Assembly: GCA_019120235.1 (NCBI GenBank)
Contig: DWVN01000065.1
Coordinates: 1 to 23,434, forward strand
DNA length: 23,434 nt
DNA from: Dwaynesavagella gallinarum
Lineage (GTDB): Bacteria > Bacillota > Clostridia > Clostridiales > Clostridiaceae
Direction of reading: 5' to 3'
Below the pieces are notes generated by a model. It made no database searches, had not been told where the DNA came from, and saw nothing but the letters and a program-made list of their open reading frames with translations. Positions 1 through 6,533 of this stretch are shown piece after piece. The stretch's first letter is position 1; the number at the start of each line of letters is the position of its first letter. The position numbers were made by a program, and so were the translations under genes.

Positions 1-2
1 AT

Positions 3-926
3 AAAATTAATATATATCTAAGAGAAATTATCGAAGATACAGCATTAAATGAAAAAATTGATGGTAAAAATATTTCTGGATATACAAAAATTCATACAAT
101 AGATTCTAAATTTGAAGAAAATAATAGCTTAAATTTGGACTATTTTATTAGTGAAAATAAAAAATACGAATTTGCAGTAGAAATTGTTTCGGATAAATTT
201 AAAGCTGGTACAGGAAAAACGCAACTAGAAGTAGGAAAAATTAAAGAAGAAGAAAGTGTTGAAGAGGATGTAATTTTTGATGTTCCTATAACTGTTGAGG
301 ATTTTAATGGTATAGGAGATAGGCTTACATTTAGCTTGCCAGATTTAGGTGATGTTGGTTTAACTGAGGAAATGGATATAATTTGTGATATTGAAGGATT
401 GTCAATTGAATTTGTGGATGAAGGTATAAGTGTTAGAGGTTTAGTTCCTGGAAAACAATATGAAAATATAGAAATAAGAATTGTAGTTGAAGAAGGAAAA
501 GAATTAATATTTAATATAGAAAATATAAAATTAGAACCAGAAGAAGACGTTCAAAAATTTTTATATAACGTTTATCAGAGAGCATTTTTAAGAGATCCTG
601 ATGAAGGTGGTTACCAATATTGGTTAAATAGACTTAAAACTAAAGATATTTCAGCGAGAGATTTTTTAATAAATTTATTGTTTGCAGAGAAAGAGTTTTC
701 AGAAATGAAATATAATACAGAAAAGTTTATATCTGTTTTATATTCTATAATTGTGGATAGAGATCCAGATGATGAGGGATTAAAGTTTTGGATTGATTTT
801 TATAATAATGATGCTCTTAAAAATTCAAACGGAGATTTATTTGTTGCAAAGAAATATATAGTTGATAGAATGATAAATGAGGAAGAATTTGAAAAATTAA
901 TTTTAGGAATGAATCTTAAATATTAA
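3..926 (+). CDS. DUF4214 repeat protein with Ig-like region, 5' end outside window
   Basis: The frame is open from the first bases of the window, so the N-terminus, and any signal peptide, lies upstream; a TTG at 135 is in frame but has no ribosome binding site and is not the start. About 307 residues are visible. The first part is acidic and beta-rich, with a fibronectin/Ig-like stretch LVPGKQYENIEIRI. From about base 549 come two DUF4214-type helical repeats: VYQRAFLRDPDEGGYQYW and, about 60 residues on, SIIVDRDPDDEGLKFW, both fitting the family pattern Y-x-x-hydrophobic-x-R-x-P-D-x-x-G-x-x-x-W. DUF4214 is usually found in exported or surface proteins and its biochemical role is not established. 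Two other DUF4214 genes lie in this window. The gene ends in a terminator shared with the convergent neighbour. Domain call is confident; function is unknown. Confidence 0.85.
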   Translation, partial: KINIYLREIIEDTALNEKIDGKNISGYTKIHTIDSKFEENNSLNLDYFISENKKYEFAVEIVSDKFKAGTGKTQLEVGKIKEEESVEEDVIFDVPITVEDFNGIGDRLTFSLPDLGDVGLTEEMDIICDIEGLSIEFVDEGISVRGLVPGKQYENIEIRIVVEEGKELIFNIENIKLEPEEDVQKFLYNVYQRAFLRDPDEGGYQYWLNRLKTKDISARDFLINLLFAEKEFSEMKYNTEKFISVLYSIIVDRDPDDEGLKFWIDFYNNDALKNSNGDLFVAKKYIVDRMINEEEFEKLILGMNLKY

Positions 927-955
927 AAAAGCACTAAAAATTTTAGTGCTTTTTT
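927..955. terminator. Bidirectional rho-independent terminator
   Basis: The arms gcactaaaa and ttttagtgc are perfectly complementary and flanked by A and T runs. The hairpin sits between two convergent genes and overlaps the stop codon of the minus-strand gene, so it can serve both. Confidence 0.85.
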
Positions 956-1481
956 ATTTTGTAGAAACTTGGATTACAATTCTATTAGAATTTGAATTTG
1001 AATTAGAATTTGAATTCAAACCATCTTCAATATTTTTTTGAACTTTTGCTTTAGAAGCTCGTTTTTTATCATCAATGCTTCTATAGCTTTTTTCTGGTCT
1101 TTTACTTTCTGAATTTTGTGAATCATTTTGATTTGTGTTTTCTTCTGTATTTTCTTCAGAAGTTTGAGAATTCATAACTTTTGCTTGACTCTTTCTTCTT
1201 TCACCTGAAGTATTTTCTCTACCACTAGTAAGCCTTCCAGATGAACTTTTAGCACTTTTTTGTGTTGAAGATTTTGTGGCGTTTGATGAAGGTCTTTTAG
1301 TATTAGCTTCGTTTGAAGAACTTGATTTTCTTGAAGATGTTGAGGTTGTTCCTTTAGCTTGAACCTCTTGACCGTTATCTATGGATGTAGCACCGATACC
1401 AGCAACAACACTTAGAGCAGCACCTATAGCTATAGCTTTTTTAGTAACATCCTTTTTATTATTTGTAGAATTATTTTTCAT
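954..1481 (-). CDS. Exported Ser/Asn-rich low-complexity protein, first of three paralogues
   Basis: 175 aa. ATG follows a strong AAGGAGGT site. The N-terminus is lysine-rich (KKDVTKKA), then a hydrophobic stretch at about residues 16-30, then a likely signal peptidase site after VQA at residue 42. The rest is low-complexity Ser/Thr/Lys/Arg/Asn/Gln sequence, ending in a (Ser-Asn) run and IVIQVSTK. It shares with the two genes upstream of it the N-terminal KKDV-KKA block, a TKRPSSNAT block, a DDKKR-SKA-like block and a C-terminal VSTK. No enzyme domain is visible. Basic Ser/Arg-rich composition plus a signal peptide suggests a cell-surface, wall or spore-surface component, but this is inference. 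The hydrophobic segment could instead stay as a membrane anchor. The family is not one I recognise. Confidence 0.75.
   Translation of the reverse strand: MKNNSTNNKKDVTKKAIAIGAALSVVAGIGATSIDNGQEVQAKGTTSTSSRKSSSSNEANTKRPSSNATKSSTQKSAKSSSGRLTSGRENTSGERRKSQAKVMNSQTSEENTEENTNQNDSQNSESKRPEKSYRSIDDKKRASKAKVQKNIEDGLNSNSNSNSNSNRIVIQVSTK
985..1017 (-). repeat. Hexanucleotide (Ser-Asn) tandem repeat
   Basis: A six-base unit (GAATTT/GAATTA on the plus strand) repeats about five times and encodes alternating Ser and Asn near the C-terminus of the first Ser-rich protein. Changes in copy number would keep the frame and alter only the length. Confidence 0.75.
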
Positions 1482-1582
1482 CTAAATAAATACCTCCTTG
1501 TAAATTATCGTTAATCCATTATTAATTACGCGTTTGTATATTTATCGTCCGATTATGTATAAATCTTGATATAGATAGAATT

Positions 1583-1611
1583 AAAAGACACCAATAAATT
1601 TGGTGTCTTTT
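1583..1611 (-). terminator. Terminator of second Ser-rich gene
   Basis: A 12-bp perfect stem (AAAAGACACCAA with its complement) and a 5-base loop lie just downstream of the stop codon on the minus strand, followed by T-rich sequence. The same hairpin recurs at 2269-2297 as part of the tandem duplication. Confidence 0.85.
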
Positions 1612-1618
1612 AAACAAT

Positions 1619-2125
1619 TTATTTAGTAGAAACGCTAACAACAACTTTGTTTTGTTTTTCAGAACCAGAAGTTCTTGAAGCATTGTCTTTGTTTTTAGAA
1701 GCTTTAGAATTTCTCTTTTTATCTTCAACAGAAGAGTGGCTCTTACGGTTAGTTTCTTTTTTCTGATTAGAAGTAGAAGCACTTCTTCTTCCACTAGTTT
1801 CTGTTTGCTTTTGAGATTCATTATTAGTTTCAGCTATCTTACCAGAAACTCTTCTGCTACCTGCACTTCTAGAAGAAGTTCTTGAAGAAGAAGAACCACT
1901 AGTAGTAGCATTAGAAGAAGGTCTCTTAGTAGTAGTAGTTTCATTAGATTCAGTAGTAGCAGAAGATGAAGTTGATGTAGAAGTTGAAGGACCTCTTCCT
2001 CTAGCGAAAGCTTCTTCACCACCCATTACACCAGCACCGATACCAGCAACAACACCAAGAGCAGCAGTAAGAGCTACAGCTTTTTTAGCAACATCTTTTT
2101 TATTATTCTTTTTAACATTACTCAT
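1619..2125 (-). CDS. Exported Ser/Arg-rich protein, second paralogue (tandem copy A)
   Basis: 168 aa from the ATG at 2125, chosen because GGGAGG lies 9 bases upstream of it; a longer frame to 2152 would place that site inside the coding sequence. The N-terminus MSNVKKNNKKDVAKKA is followed by a hydrophobic Ala/Gly/Val segment (about residues 16-34) and a likely signal peptidase site AFA|RG at residue 41. The mature part is rich in Ser, Thr, Arg and Lys, contains TKRPSSNAT, an SSSRTSSRS run and SVEDKKRNSKA, and ends in VVVSVSTK. It is almost identical to the copy at 2305-2802. The Leu-rich frames on the same strand are shadows of this codon usage. Role unknown; an envelope or spore-surface protein is the simplest guess. 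Confidence 0.8.
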   Translation of the reverse strand: MSNVKKNNKKDVAKKAVALTAALGVVAGIGAGVMGGEEAFARGRGPSTSTSTSSSATTESNETTTTKRPSSNATTSGSSSSRTSSRSAGSRRVSGKIAETNNESQKQTETSGRRSASTSNQKKETNRKSHSSVEDKKRNSKASKNKDNASRTSGSEKQNKVVVSVSTK

Positions 2126-2268
2126 AGATAAATACCTCCCTGTGATAAACACATATCCATTTTAAATTTAAATTAATTATTGATTATGTTATATATGTCG
2201 AATGAGAAATAGGAAACTTTACTGTGATGATATAAAATTTTTAAAAATATTTTTTGAAAATTAAAAAG

Positions 2269-2297
2269 AAAAGACACCAATAAATTTGGTGTCTTTT
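2269..2297 (-). terminator. Terminator of third Ser-rich gene
   Basis: Identical stem (AAAAGACACCAA and complement) to the one at 1583-1611, placed the same distance downstream of the stop codon. It separates the transcript of copy B from copy A. Confidence 0.85.
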
Positions 2298-2304
2298 AAA
2301 TAAT

Positions 2305-2802
2305 TTATTTAGTAGAAACGCTAACAACAACTTTATTTTGTTTTTGAGTACCAGAAGTTCTTGAAGCATTTTCTTTGTTTTTAGAAGCTTTAGAATTTCT
2401 CTTTTTATCTTCAACAGAAGAGTGGCTCTTACGGTTAGTTTCTTTTTTCTGATTAGAAGTAGAAGAACTTCTTCTTCCACTAGTTTCTGTTTGCTTTTGA
2501 GATTCATTATTAGTTTCAGCTATTTTACCAGAAACTCTTCTGTTACCTGCACTTCTAGAAGAAGTTCTTGAAGAAGAAGAACCACTAGTAGTAGCATTAG
2601 AAGAAGGTCTCTTAGTAGTAGTAGTACTTTCAGTAGACTCAGCAGAAGCAGAAGTAGAAGTTGAAGGACCTCTTCCTCTAGCAGAAGCATCTTCACCACC
2701 CATAGCACCAACACCAACACCAGCAATAACACCAAGAGCAGCAGTAAGAGCTACAGCTTTTTTAGCAACATCTTTTTTATTATTCTTTTTAACATTACTC
2801 AT
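2305..2802 (-). CDS. Exported Ser/Arg-rich protein, third paralogue (tandem copy B)
   Basis: 165 aa from the ATG at 2802, again preceded by a well-spaced GGGAGG. It matches copy A nearly residue for residue: the same KKDVAKKAVALTAALGV segment, a likely cleavage site ASA|RG at residue 41, the TKRPSSNAT and SVEDKKRNSKA blocks, and C-terminal VVVSVSTK. The copies differ mainly in the Ser/Thr stretch after the signal peptide, which is three residues shorter here. Because each copy keeps its own upstream region and terminator, both should be expressed independently. The conserved ends and variable middle suggest that the signal region and the short C-terminal tail matter most. Function unknown. 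Confidence 0.8.
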   Translation of the reverse strand: MSNVKKNNKKDVAKKAVALTAALGVIAGVGVGAMGGEDASARGRGPSTSTSASAESTESTTTTKRPSSNATTSGSSSSRTSSRSAGNRRVSGKIAETNNESQKQTETSGRRSSSTSNQKKETNRKSHSSVEDKKRNSKASKNKENASRTSGTQKQNKVVVSVSTK

Positions 2803-2960
2803 AAATAAATACCTCCCTGTGATAAACACATATCCATTTTAAATTTAAATTAATTATTGATTATGTTATATATGTCGAAGGAGAAAAAGGAAACTTTACT
2901 GTGATGATATAAAAATTTTGAAAAATATTTTTTGAAATTTAATTTGAAAATTAAAAAGAA

Positions 2961-2990
2961 AAGACACTAAGAGAGAACTTAGTGTCTTGT
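2961..2990 (-). terminator. Terminator of the 441-aa exported protein gene
   Basis: An 11-bp stem (aagacactaag at 2961-2971 pairing with cttagtgtctt at 2978-2988) with a 6-base loop lies immediately after the stop codon on the minus strand, with T-rich sequence beyond. Confidence 0.85.
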
Positions 2991-2996
2991 TAATAA

Positions 2997-4322
2997 TTAA
3001 TTATCTGTAAATAAATTTCCTTCTGGAGAATTTACTACGCTTATAGAGTATTTAGGTGCACTAGGAATTGGAACTAGTTTTGGTGGAGTACCGTCATCTT
3101 TTTTATTATCATTACTATTACCGTTAGAAGTAAGACCGATTGACAAACCTAGTATAGTTCCTAAACCGGCAACACCTCCTACTACTCCAAGAGCTATTTT
3201 TTCCTTTTTAGTTAATTTTTTATTTCCAGAACCAGTACCTGTTTGCACTGTTGTTGCACCGGCATTATTTAGTTGACCATCTCCATCGTCAGGTTGATTT
3301 GTAGTAATAATAGGTTTTTTAGATGTCAATGTGTTTTGATTTCCTCCATCTCCGTCTGGATCAAGTTGTTGAGTTGGCTTTAATGTTGGTGAACCAGAAT
3401 TATTTGGTTTAATAATATTTCCATCATCGTCTAGTTCAACTAAAGTAGCATTATATTTACCATCGTTACTACTAGATTGATTTGGAGTAGTAGGTTTCTT
3501 AGATGTTAATGTGTTGGTATTTCCTCCAGTTATATCTGGATCAGTTTGTGTACCTACTGATACGACTGGTTTGTTATTTAGTGTAGGTCTAAAATCTCCT
3601 ATTCCATTATCATCGTGCCCTACTTTTTGTAAGTATGTTATTCCACCTGAACTATTTTTTGTGTAATATATAGCATTTCCATTCTTATCAAAATCCATAT
3701 TTAGTTTTGTTGTTCCATTGGGACCTTTAAGATAAATAAAGTTTTCGCCACCTTCAGTAACATATGGAGTACCGTCTTTTGTGTATTTTACATTTGAACT
3801 TAATTGGGTTGTGGTAGTAGTAGGTTTTTTACCTGTATTTGATGGTGAACCAGTATTTGGTAATGTAGATGTATTTTGGTTTATTGTTGGTGTAGTAGTA
3901 GGTTTTTTAATTTGTGAAGAACTACTAGAACCTAAACCTGATGTATTACCTTTAAGTTGTATACTAAGAATAGATTTATAAGTTTTTACAGGTGAAGCAG
4001 TTGGTTTTGAGGTAGTTGAAGTAGTTCCGATTTTACCGGTATTAGTAAATCTTCCACCAATGTCACCAGTAACTTTTGGTATGGAAGTAGGTCTTGTTGT
4101 TGATGAAATTTTATTGTGAACACCTGATATAACTCTAGATCCATTTGAGCCATAGAATTTCATAGCTCCTCCTCTTGTCATCATAGCGTTGGCAATGCCA
4201 GCATCACCAAAAGTTAATGTTAGAGCTAACGTAGATAAAGAAGCAAGTGATATTGCTTTATAGTGAGGTTTTCTATTACTATTGGAATTTTTATTAGTTA
4301 GAGTATTTTTAAAATTTTTCAT
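2997..4322 (-). CDS. Exported Thr/Pro/Asn-rich protein with C-terminal membrane segment
   Basis: 441 aa. ATG with AGGGAG about 12 bases upstream. A long basic N-terminus is followed by a hydrophobic segment (about residues 23-45) and a likely cleavage site ANA|MM near residue 46. Immediately after it comes the aromatic/basic stretch MKFYGSNGSRV (54-64). The middle is a Ser/Thr/Pro-rich linker with four KKP-type motifs (about 139, 165, 275 and 335), a beta-rich block around 175-245, and a 60-residue repeat whose copies start DPDITGGNTNTLTSKKP (261) and DPDGDGGNQNTLTSKKP (321). Residues 374-398 form a Gly-rich transmembrane helix preceded by KKLTKKEK, leaving a ~43-residue tail. Overall it looks like a surface stalk. 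No known domain is recognised. It sits beside the Ser-rich family and has its own terminator. Confidence 0.75.
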   Translation of the reverse strand: MKNFKNTLTNKNSNSNRKPHYKAISLASLSTLALTLTFGDAGIANAMMTRGGAMKFYGSNGSRVISGVHNKISSTTRPTSIPKVTGDIGGRFTNTGKIGTTSTTSKPTASPVKTYKSILSIQLKGNTSGLGSSSSSQIKKPTTTPTINQNTSTLPNTGSPSNTGKKPTTTTTQLSSNVKYTKDGTPYVTEGGENFIYLKGPNGTTKLNMDFDKNGNAIYYTKNSSGGITYLQKVGHDDNGIGDFRPTLNNKPVVSVGTQTDPDITGGNTNTLTSKKPTTPNQSSSNDGKYNATLVELDDDGNIIKPNNSGSPTLKPTQQLDPDGDGGNQNTLTSKKPIITTNQPDDGDGQLNNAGATTVQTGTGSGNKKLTKKEKIALGVVGGVAGLGTILGLSIGLTSNGNSNDNKKDDGTPPKLVPIPSAPKYSISVVNSPEGNLFTDN

Positions 4323-4485
4323 ATCCGATTTGTTCTCCCTGTAAGAGTAATAAATCTAAAATTAAATAGAGATTTGTTTTAAATATATATTTTGTATTAT
4401 CGTTAGAAGGATTGAAAAACTTAACATAAAATTTTTATATCGATTAAAACAAAAAGGATAATTTAAAATTTATATAAAAAATAGA

Positions 4486-4514
4486 AAAACTCATTGAATA
4501 AATCAATGAGTTTT
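4486..4514 (-). terminator. Terminator of the rubrerythrin gene
   Basis: A 12-bp perfect stem (AAAACTCATTGA and complement) with a 5-base loop lies just past the rubrerythrin stop codon, with T-rich sequence following on the minus strand. Confidence 0.85.
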
Positions 4515-4527
4515 AATTTTTGGTTTA

Positions 4528-5070
4528 TTAAGATTTGAAATATCTTTCAAGAAGTCCTTTAAAAGCTCTTCCGTGTCTAGCTTCATCTTTACACATTTCG
4601 TGTACAGTGTCATGTATTGCATCAAGATTTAATTGTTTAGCTAATGTTGCTAAATCTTTTTTACCTTGGCAAGCACCGTACTCAGCAGCAACTCTTTTTT
4701 CTAAGTTTACTTTAGTAGAGTTGTCAACAACTTCTCCTAAAAGTTCAGCAAACTTTGCAGCATGCTCAGCTTCTTCGATAGCTATTCTTTTATAAGCTTC
4801 AGCAACTTCTGGATAACCTTCTCTATCAGCCTGTCTTGACATTGCTAAGTACATACCAACTTCTGTACACTCAGCTTCAAAGCCCATTTGTAATCCTTCA
4901 ACTATTCTTGGGTCAACTCCTTTAGCAACACCTATAACGTGGTCATCAGCCCAAGTCATTTCTCCAGTTTGCTCAATGAATTTTGAAGCAGGAGCTTTAC
5001 ATATAGGACATACATCAGGTGCTGAACCTTCAGCTATATATCCACAAACACTACAAACAAATTTTTTCAT
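4528..5070 (-). CDS. Reverse rubrerythrin (N-terminal rubredoxin, C-terminal diiron domain)
   Basis: 180 aa from the ATG at 5070, which has GGAGG five bases upstream; a TTG four codons earlier overlaps that site and is unlikely. Residues 1-35 form a rubredoxin-type FeS4 centre with Cys6, Cys9, Cys21 and Cys24 (CSVCG and CPICK). Residues about 55-180 form a ferritin-like four-helix diiron domain with EEAEH (99-103) and EMCKDEARH (158-166) carrying likely Glu/His ligands. The domain order is opposite to classical rubrerythrin and matches the clostridial 'reverse rubrerythrins', which reduce hydrogen peroxide and oxygen in the cytosol using electrons from NADH via rubredoxin reductase. The gene is monocistronic, with a clear SigA promoter overlapped by a PerR-like box. 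Confidence 0.93.
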   Translation of the reverse strand: MKKFVCSVCGYIAEGSAPDVCPICKAPASKFIEQTGEMTWADDHVIGVAKGVDPRIVEGLQMGFEAECTEVGMYLAMSRQADREGYPEVAEAYKRIAIEEAEHAAKFAELLGEVVDNSTKVNLEKRVAAEYGACQGKKDLATLAKQLNLDAIHDTVHEMCKDEARHGRAFKGLLERYFKS

Positions 5071-5133
5071 AAATACCTCCAAAAATATAAAACAATTTAA
5101 TCATTTAACATTTAAAAATTTATTTTCAATTGC

Positions 5134-5170
5134 TAATCATTATTATATAGTAAAAATTATTTATTTTCAA
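5134..5170 (-). promoter_or_regulatory. SigA promoter with PerR-like box upstream of rubrerythrin
   Basis: On the minus strand TTGAAA (plus 5165-5170) and TATAAT (plus 5142-5147) are separated by 17 bases. A 15-base stretch overlapping the -10 (plus 5134-5148, minus ATATAATAATGATTA) matches 11 of 14 defined positions of the PerR box TTATAAT-N-ATTATAA. PerR control of reverse rubrerythrins is established in Clostridium acetobutylicum; here it is inferred from site position. Confidence 0.55.
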
Positions 5171-5239
5171 TATGATAAATTAAAAAACTTAAATTTAATT
5201 AAAAACTTATTGAATTATAATCAAATTGTAAATTATTTA

Positions 5240-5268
5240 TAGAAAAATTAACTTTAATAATATATAAT
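5240..5268 (+). promoter_or_regulatory. Possible SigA promoter for exported DUF4214 gene
   Basis: TAGAAA and a consensus TATAAT are 17 bases apart, ending 34 bases before the TTG start. The -10 is perfect; the -35 is weak in a very AT-rich background. Confidence 0.35.
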
Positions 5269-5302
5269 TGTAATTAAATATTTAATAAATGGAGGGGGTT
5301 TA

Positions 5303-6382
5303 TTGTTAAATTGCAGAACTAAATTTTTAGCTATTATTATTTTTCTTTGTTCTTTATTTGTTATAGGGATTGGGGTTAATGTATCAGCCAATAATTCGCA
5401 AAAAATTAAAGCAAATGTTGAGTTTTTAGATGACATTTCTGGAAGTAACAAATTTATTTTTAATGTGAGTATTGAAAATGATATAGAGGGAACAATTAAA
5501 GAGTTTTTTATAGAAGATGGACAAAAAATAGTACCAGTTAGTACATACGAAGTTTCAAAAAATAAATATGTAATAGTTGTTGTGCCAGGTAGTAAGGAAT
5601 TTAGTATTAGTAATGTAAAACTAGGAGTAACACTTGTTGTTAACAGAGCAGAAGAAAATATTAAGGGCATAGCTTCACTTGATGGAGAGAATAAAAATTT
5701 TAGAAGTGGTCGAGTTGTTAATGAACCAATGCTTTTATATCATGATCAAGATAAGATAATGTTAGCAGTTCAAATAGATGATCCTTGGGATACCCTCAAA
5801 AATGTACAAGCTGTTCTTGTTTATCCTGAATTAAGTAAAGATTTTGAAGTTTCTTTTGAGAAAAAGTATGTTATTGTATCAGGACAGCTTAAACAATTCG
5901 TTTATATAAGTATGAAAAGTTTTAGATCTAATCAAGTTTTGAAATTTAATATTAATTTGTTATTTCAACGTGGTTTAAATGATGTGTCTTTACGTGGAAT
6001 TAGTAAAGTTTTTTCATATAATTTTGACGTTGATACCATTGTAAAAAATTTTGTTAAAAGTGTATACTCAAATTTATTAAAGAGACAAGCTACGGATTCG
6101 GAAATTGAAAAAAATTCAAAAAGTTTGATTAATAATTCCATTTCGGCAACAAATTTTATAATAAGTATTGTTGAAGGAAATGAGTTTAAAAATGTTAATA
6201 TGTCAGATGAGGATTTTGTAAGTAGAGTATATAAAATTACATTAAATAGAGTTCCAGATAATGATGGTAAGAATTATTGGGTTAACGAAATAAAAAAATC
6301 ATCAAGACTTGAAGTTTTGAAACAGATTCTCAAAAGTGATGAGTATATTAGGTTAATGAAGGAAATAGGTTTGAGTGCTTAA
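5303..6382 (+). CDS. Exported protein with C-terminal DUF4214 domain
   Basis: 359 aa starting at TTG, chosen because GGAGGGGG lies a few bases upstream. The signal peptide is clear: Lys7 region, hydrophobic stretch to about residue 24, and cleavage near VSA|NN at residue 29. Residues about 35-240 are beta-strand-rich, probably two Ig-like modules, without a family I can name. Residues about 245-355 carry two DUF4214-like units: VYSNLLKRQATDSEI (degenerate) and VYKITLNRVPDNDGKNYW (canonical). This architecture, beta modules then two DUF4214 units, resembles the partial gene at the start of the window. The gene stands alone, divergent from rubrerythrin, and ends in its own terminator. A secreted or surface-attached role is inferred; the ligand is unknown. 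Confidence 0.8.
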   Translation: MLNCRTKFLAIIIFLCSLFVIGIGVNVSANNSQKIKANVEFLDDISGSNKFIFNVSIENDIEGTIKEFFIEDGQKIVPVSTYEVSKNKYVIVVVPGSKEFSISNVKLGVTLVVNRAEENIKGIASLDGENKNFRSGRVVNEPMLLYHDQDKIMLAVQIDDPWDTLKNVQAVLVYPELSKDFEVSFEKKYVIVSGQLKQFVYISMKSFRSNQVLKFNINLLFQRGLNDVSLRGISKVFSYNFDVDTIVKNFVKSVYSNLLKRQATDSEIEKNSKSLINNSISATNFIISIVEGNEFKNVNMSDEDFVSRVYKITLNRVPDNDGKNYWVNEIKKSSRLEVLKQILKSDEYIRLMKEIGLSA

Positions 6383-6389
6383 TTTGTAT

Positions 6390-6424
6390 AAACTATGGTT
6401 TAATTATTAAATCATAGTTTTTTT
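6390..6424 (+). terminator. Rho-independent terminator
   Basis: A 13-bp stem with one G-T pair (aaactatggttta with taaatcatagttt) and a 5-base loop is followed by T residues, just after the stop codon of the exported DUF4214 gene. Confidence 0.85.
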
Positions 6425-6533
6425 ATGAGATAAAATTAAATAAAATTTAAAATATGAAAAAGTTATAAATTTAATAACGACTATATGGAAAAAAATTACA
6501 AAAAAATGTATTATGTTTAAGTTAGGAGAAAGT

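Larger units (their letters stand above)
1583..2960. repeat. Tandem duplication of a ~0.68-kb gene unit
   Basis: Two head-to-tail copies, about 1583-2268 and 2269-2960, each hold terminator, Ser-rich gene, ribosome binding site and a long upstream region. Stop codons are 686 bases apart and start codons 677, the difference being a net 9-base in-frame deletion in the coding region. The upstream regions (e.g. the block ending gaaactttactgtgatgata) are nearly identical. The junction sequence gaaaattaaaaagaaaag occurs at 2256-2273 and again at 2946-2963, which could mark the recombination site. Confidence 0.9.

Noticed and set aside
985..1017. Short direct repeats as a CRISPR array
   Set aside because: The unit is six bases with no spacers and lies inside a coding region; no repeat-spacer pattern occurs anywhere in the window.
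1522..2507. Two nearly identical Leu/Lys-rich frames (1522-1821 and 2241-2507) and two Leu-rich ones (1834-2022, 2520-2735)
   Set aside because: All are shadows of the Ser-rich genes on the same strand; their similarity to one another comes from the tandem duplication, and none has a ribosome binding site.
3849..3863. LPNTG, a sortase-like motif, in the 441-aa exported protein
   Set aside because: It lies at residues 154-158, in the middle of a Thr/Pro linker, and is followed by hydrophilic sequence rather than a hydrophobic segment and positive tail, so it cannot work as a wall-sorting signal.
5254..5670. Minus-strand frame antisense to the exported DUF4214 gene
   Set aside because: It overlaps the signal peptide and first module of a well-supported gene, has no ribosome binding site, and its composition is that of a reverse complement of coding sequence.
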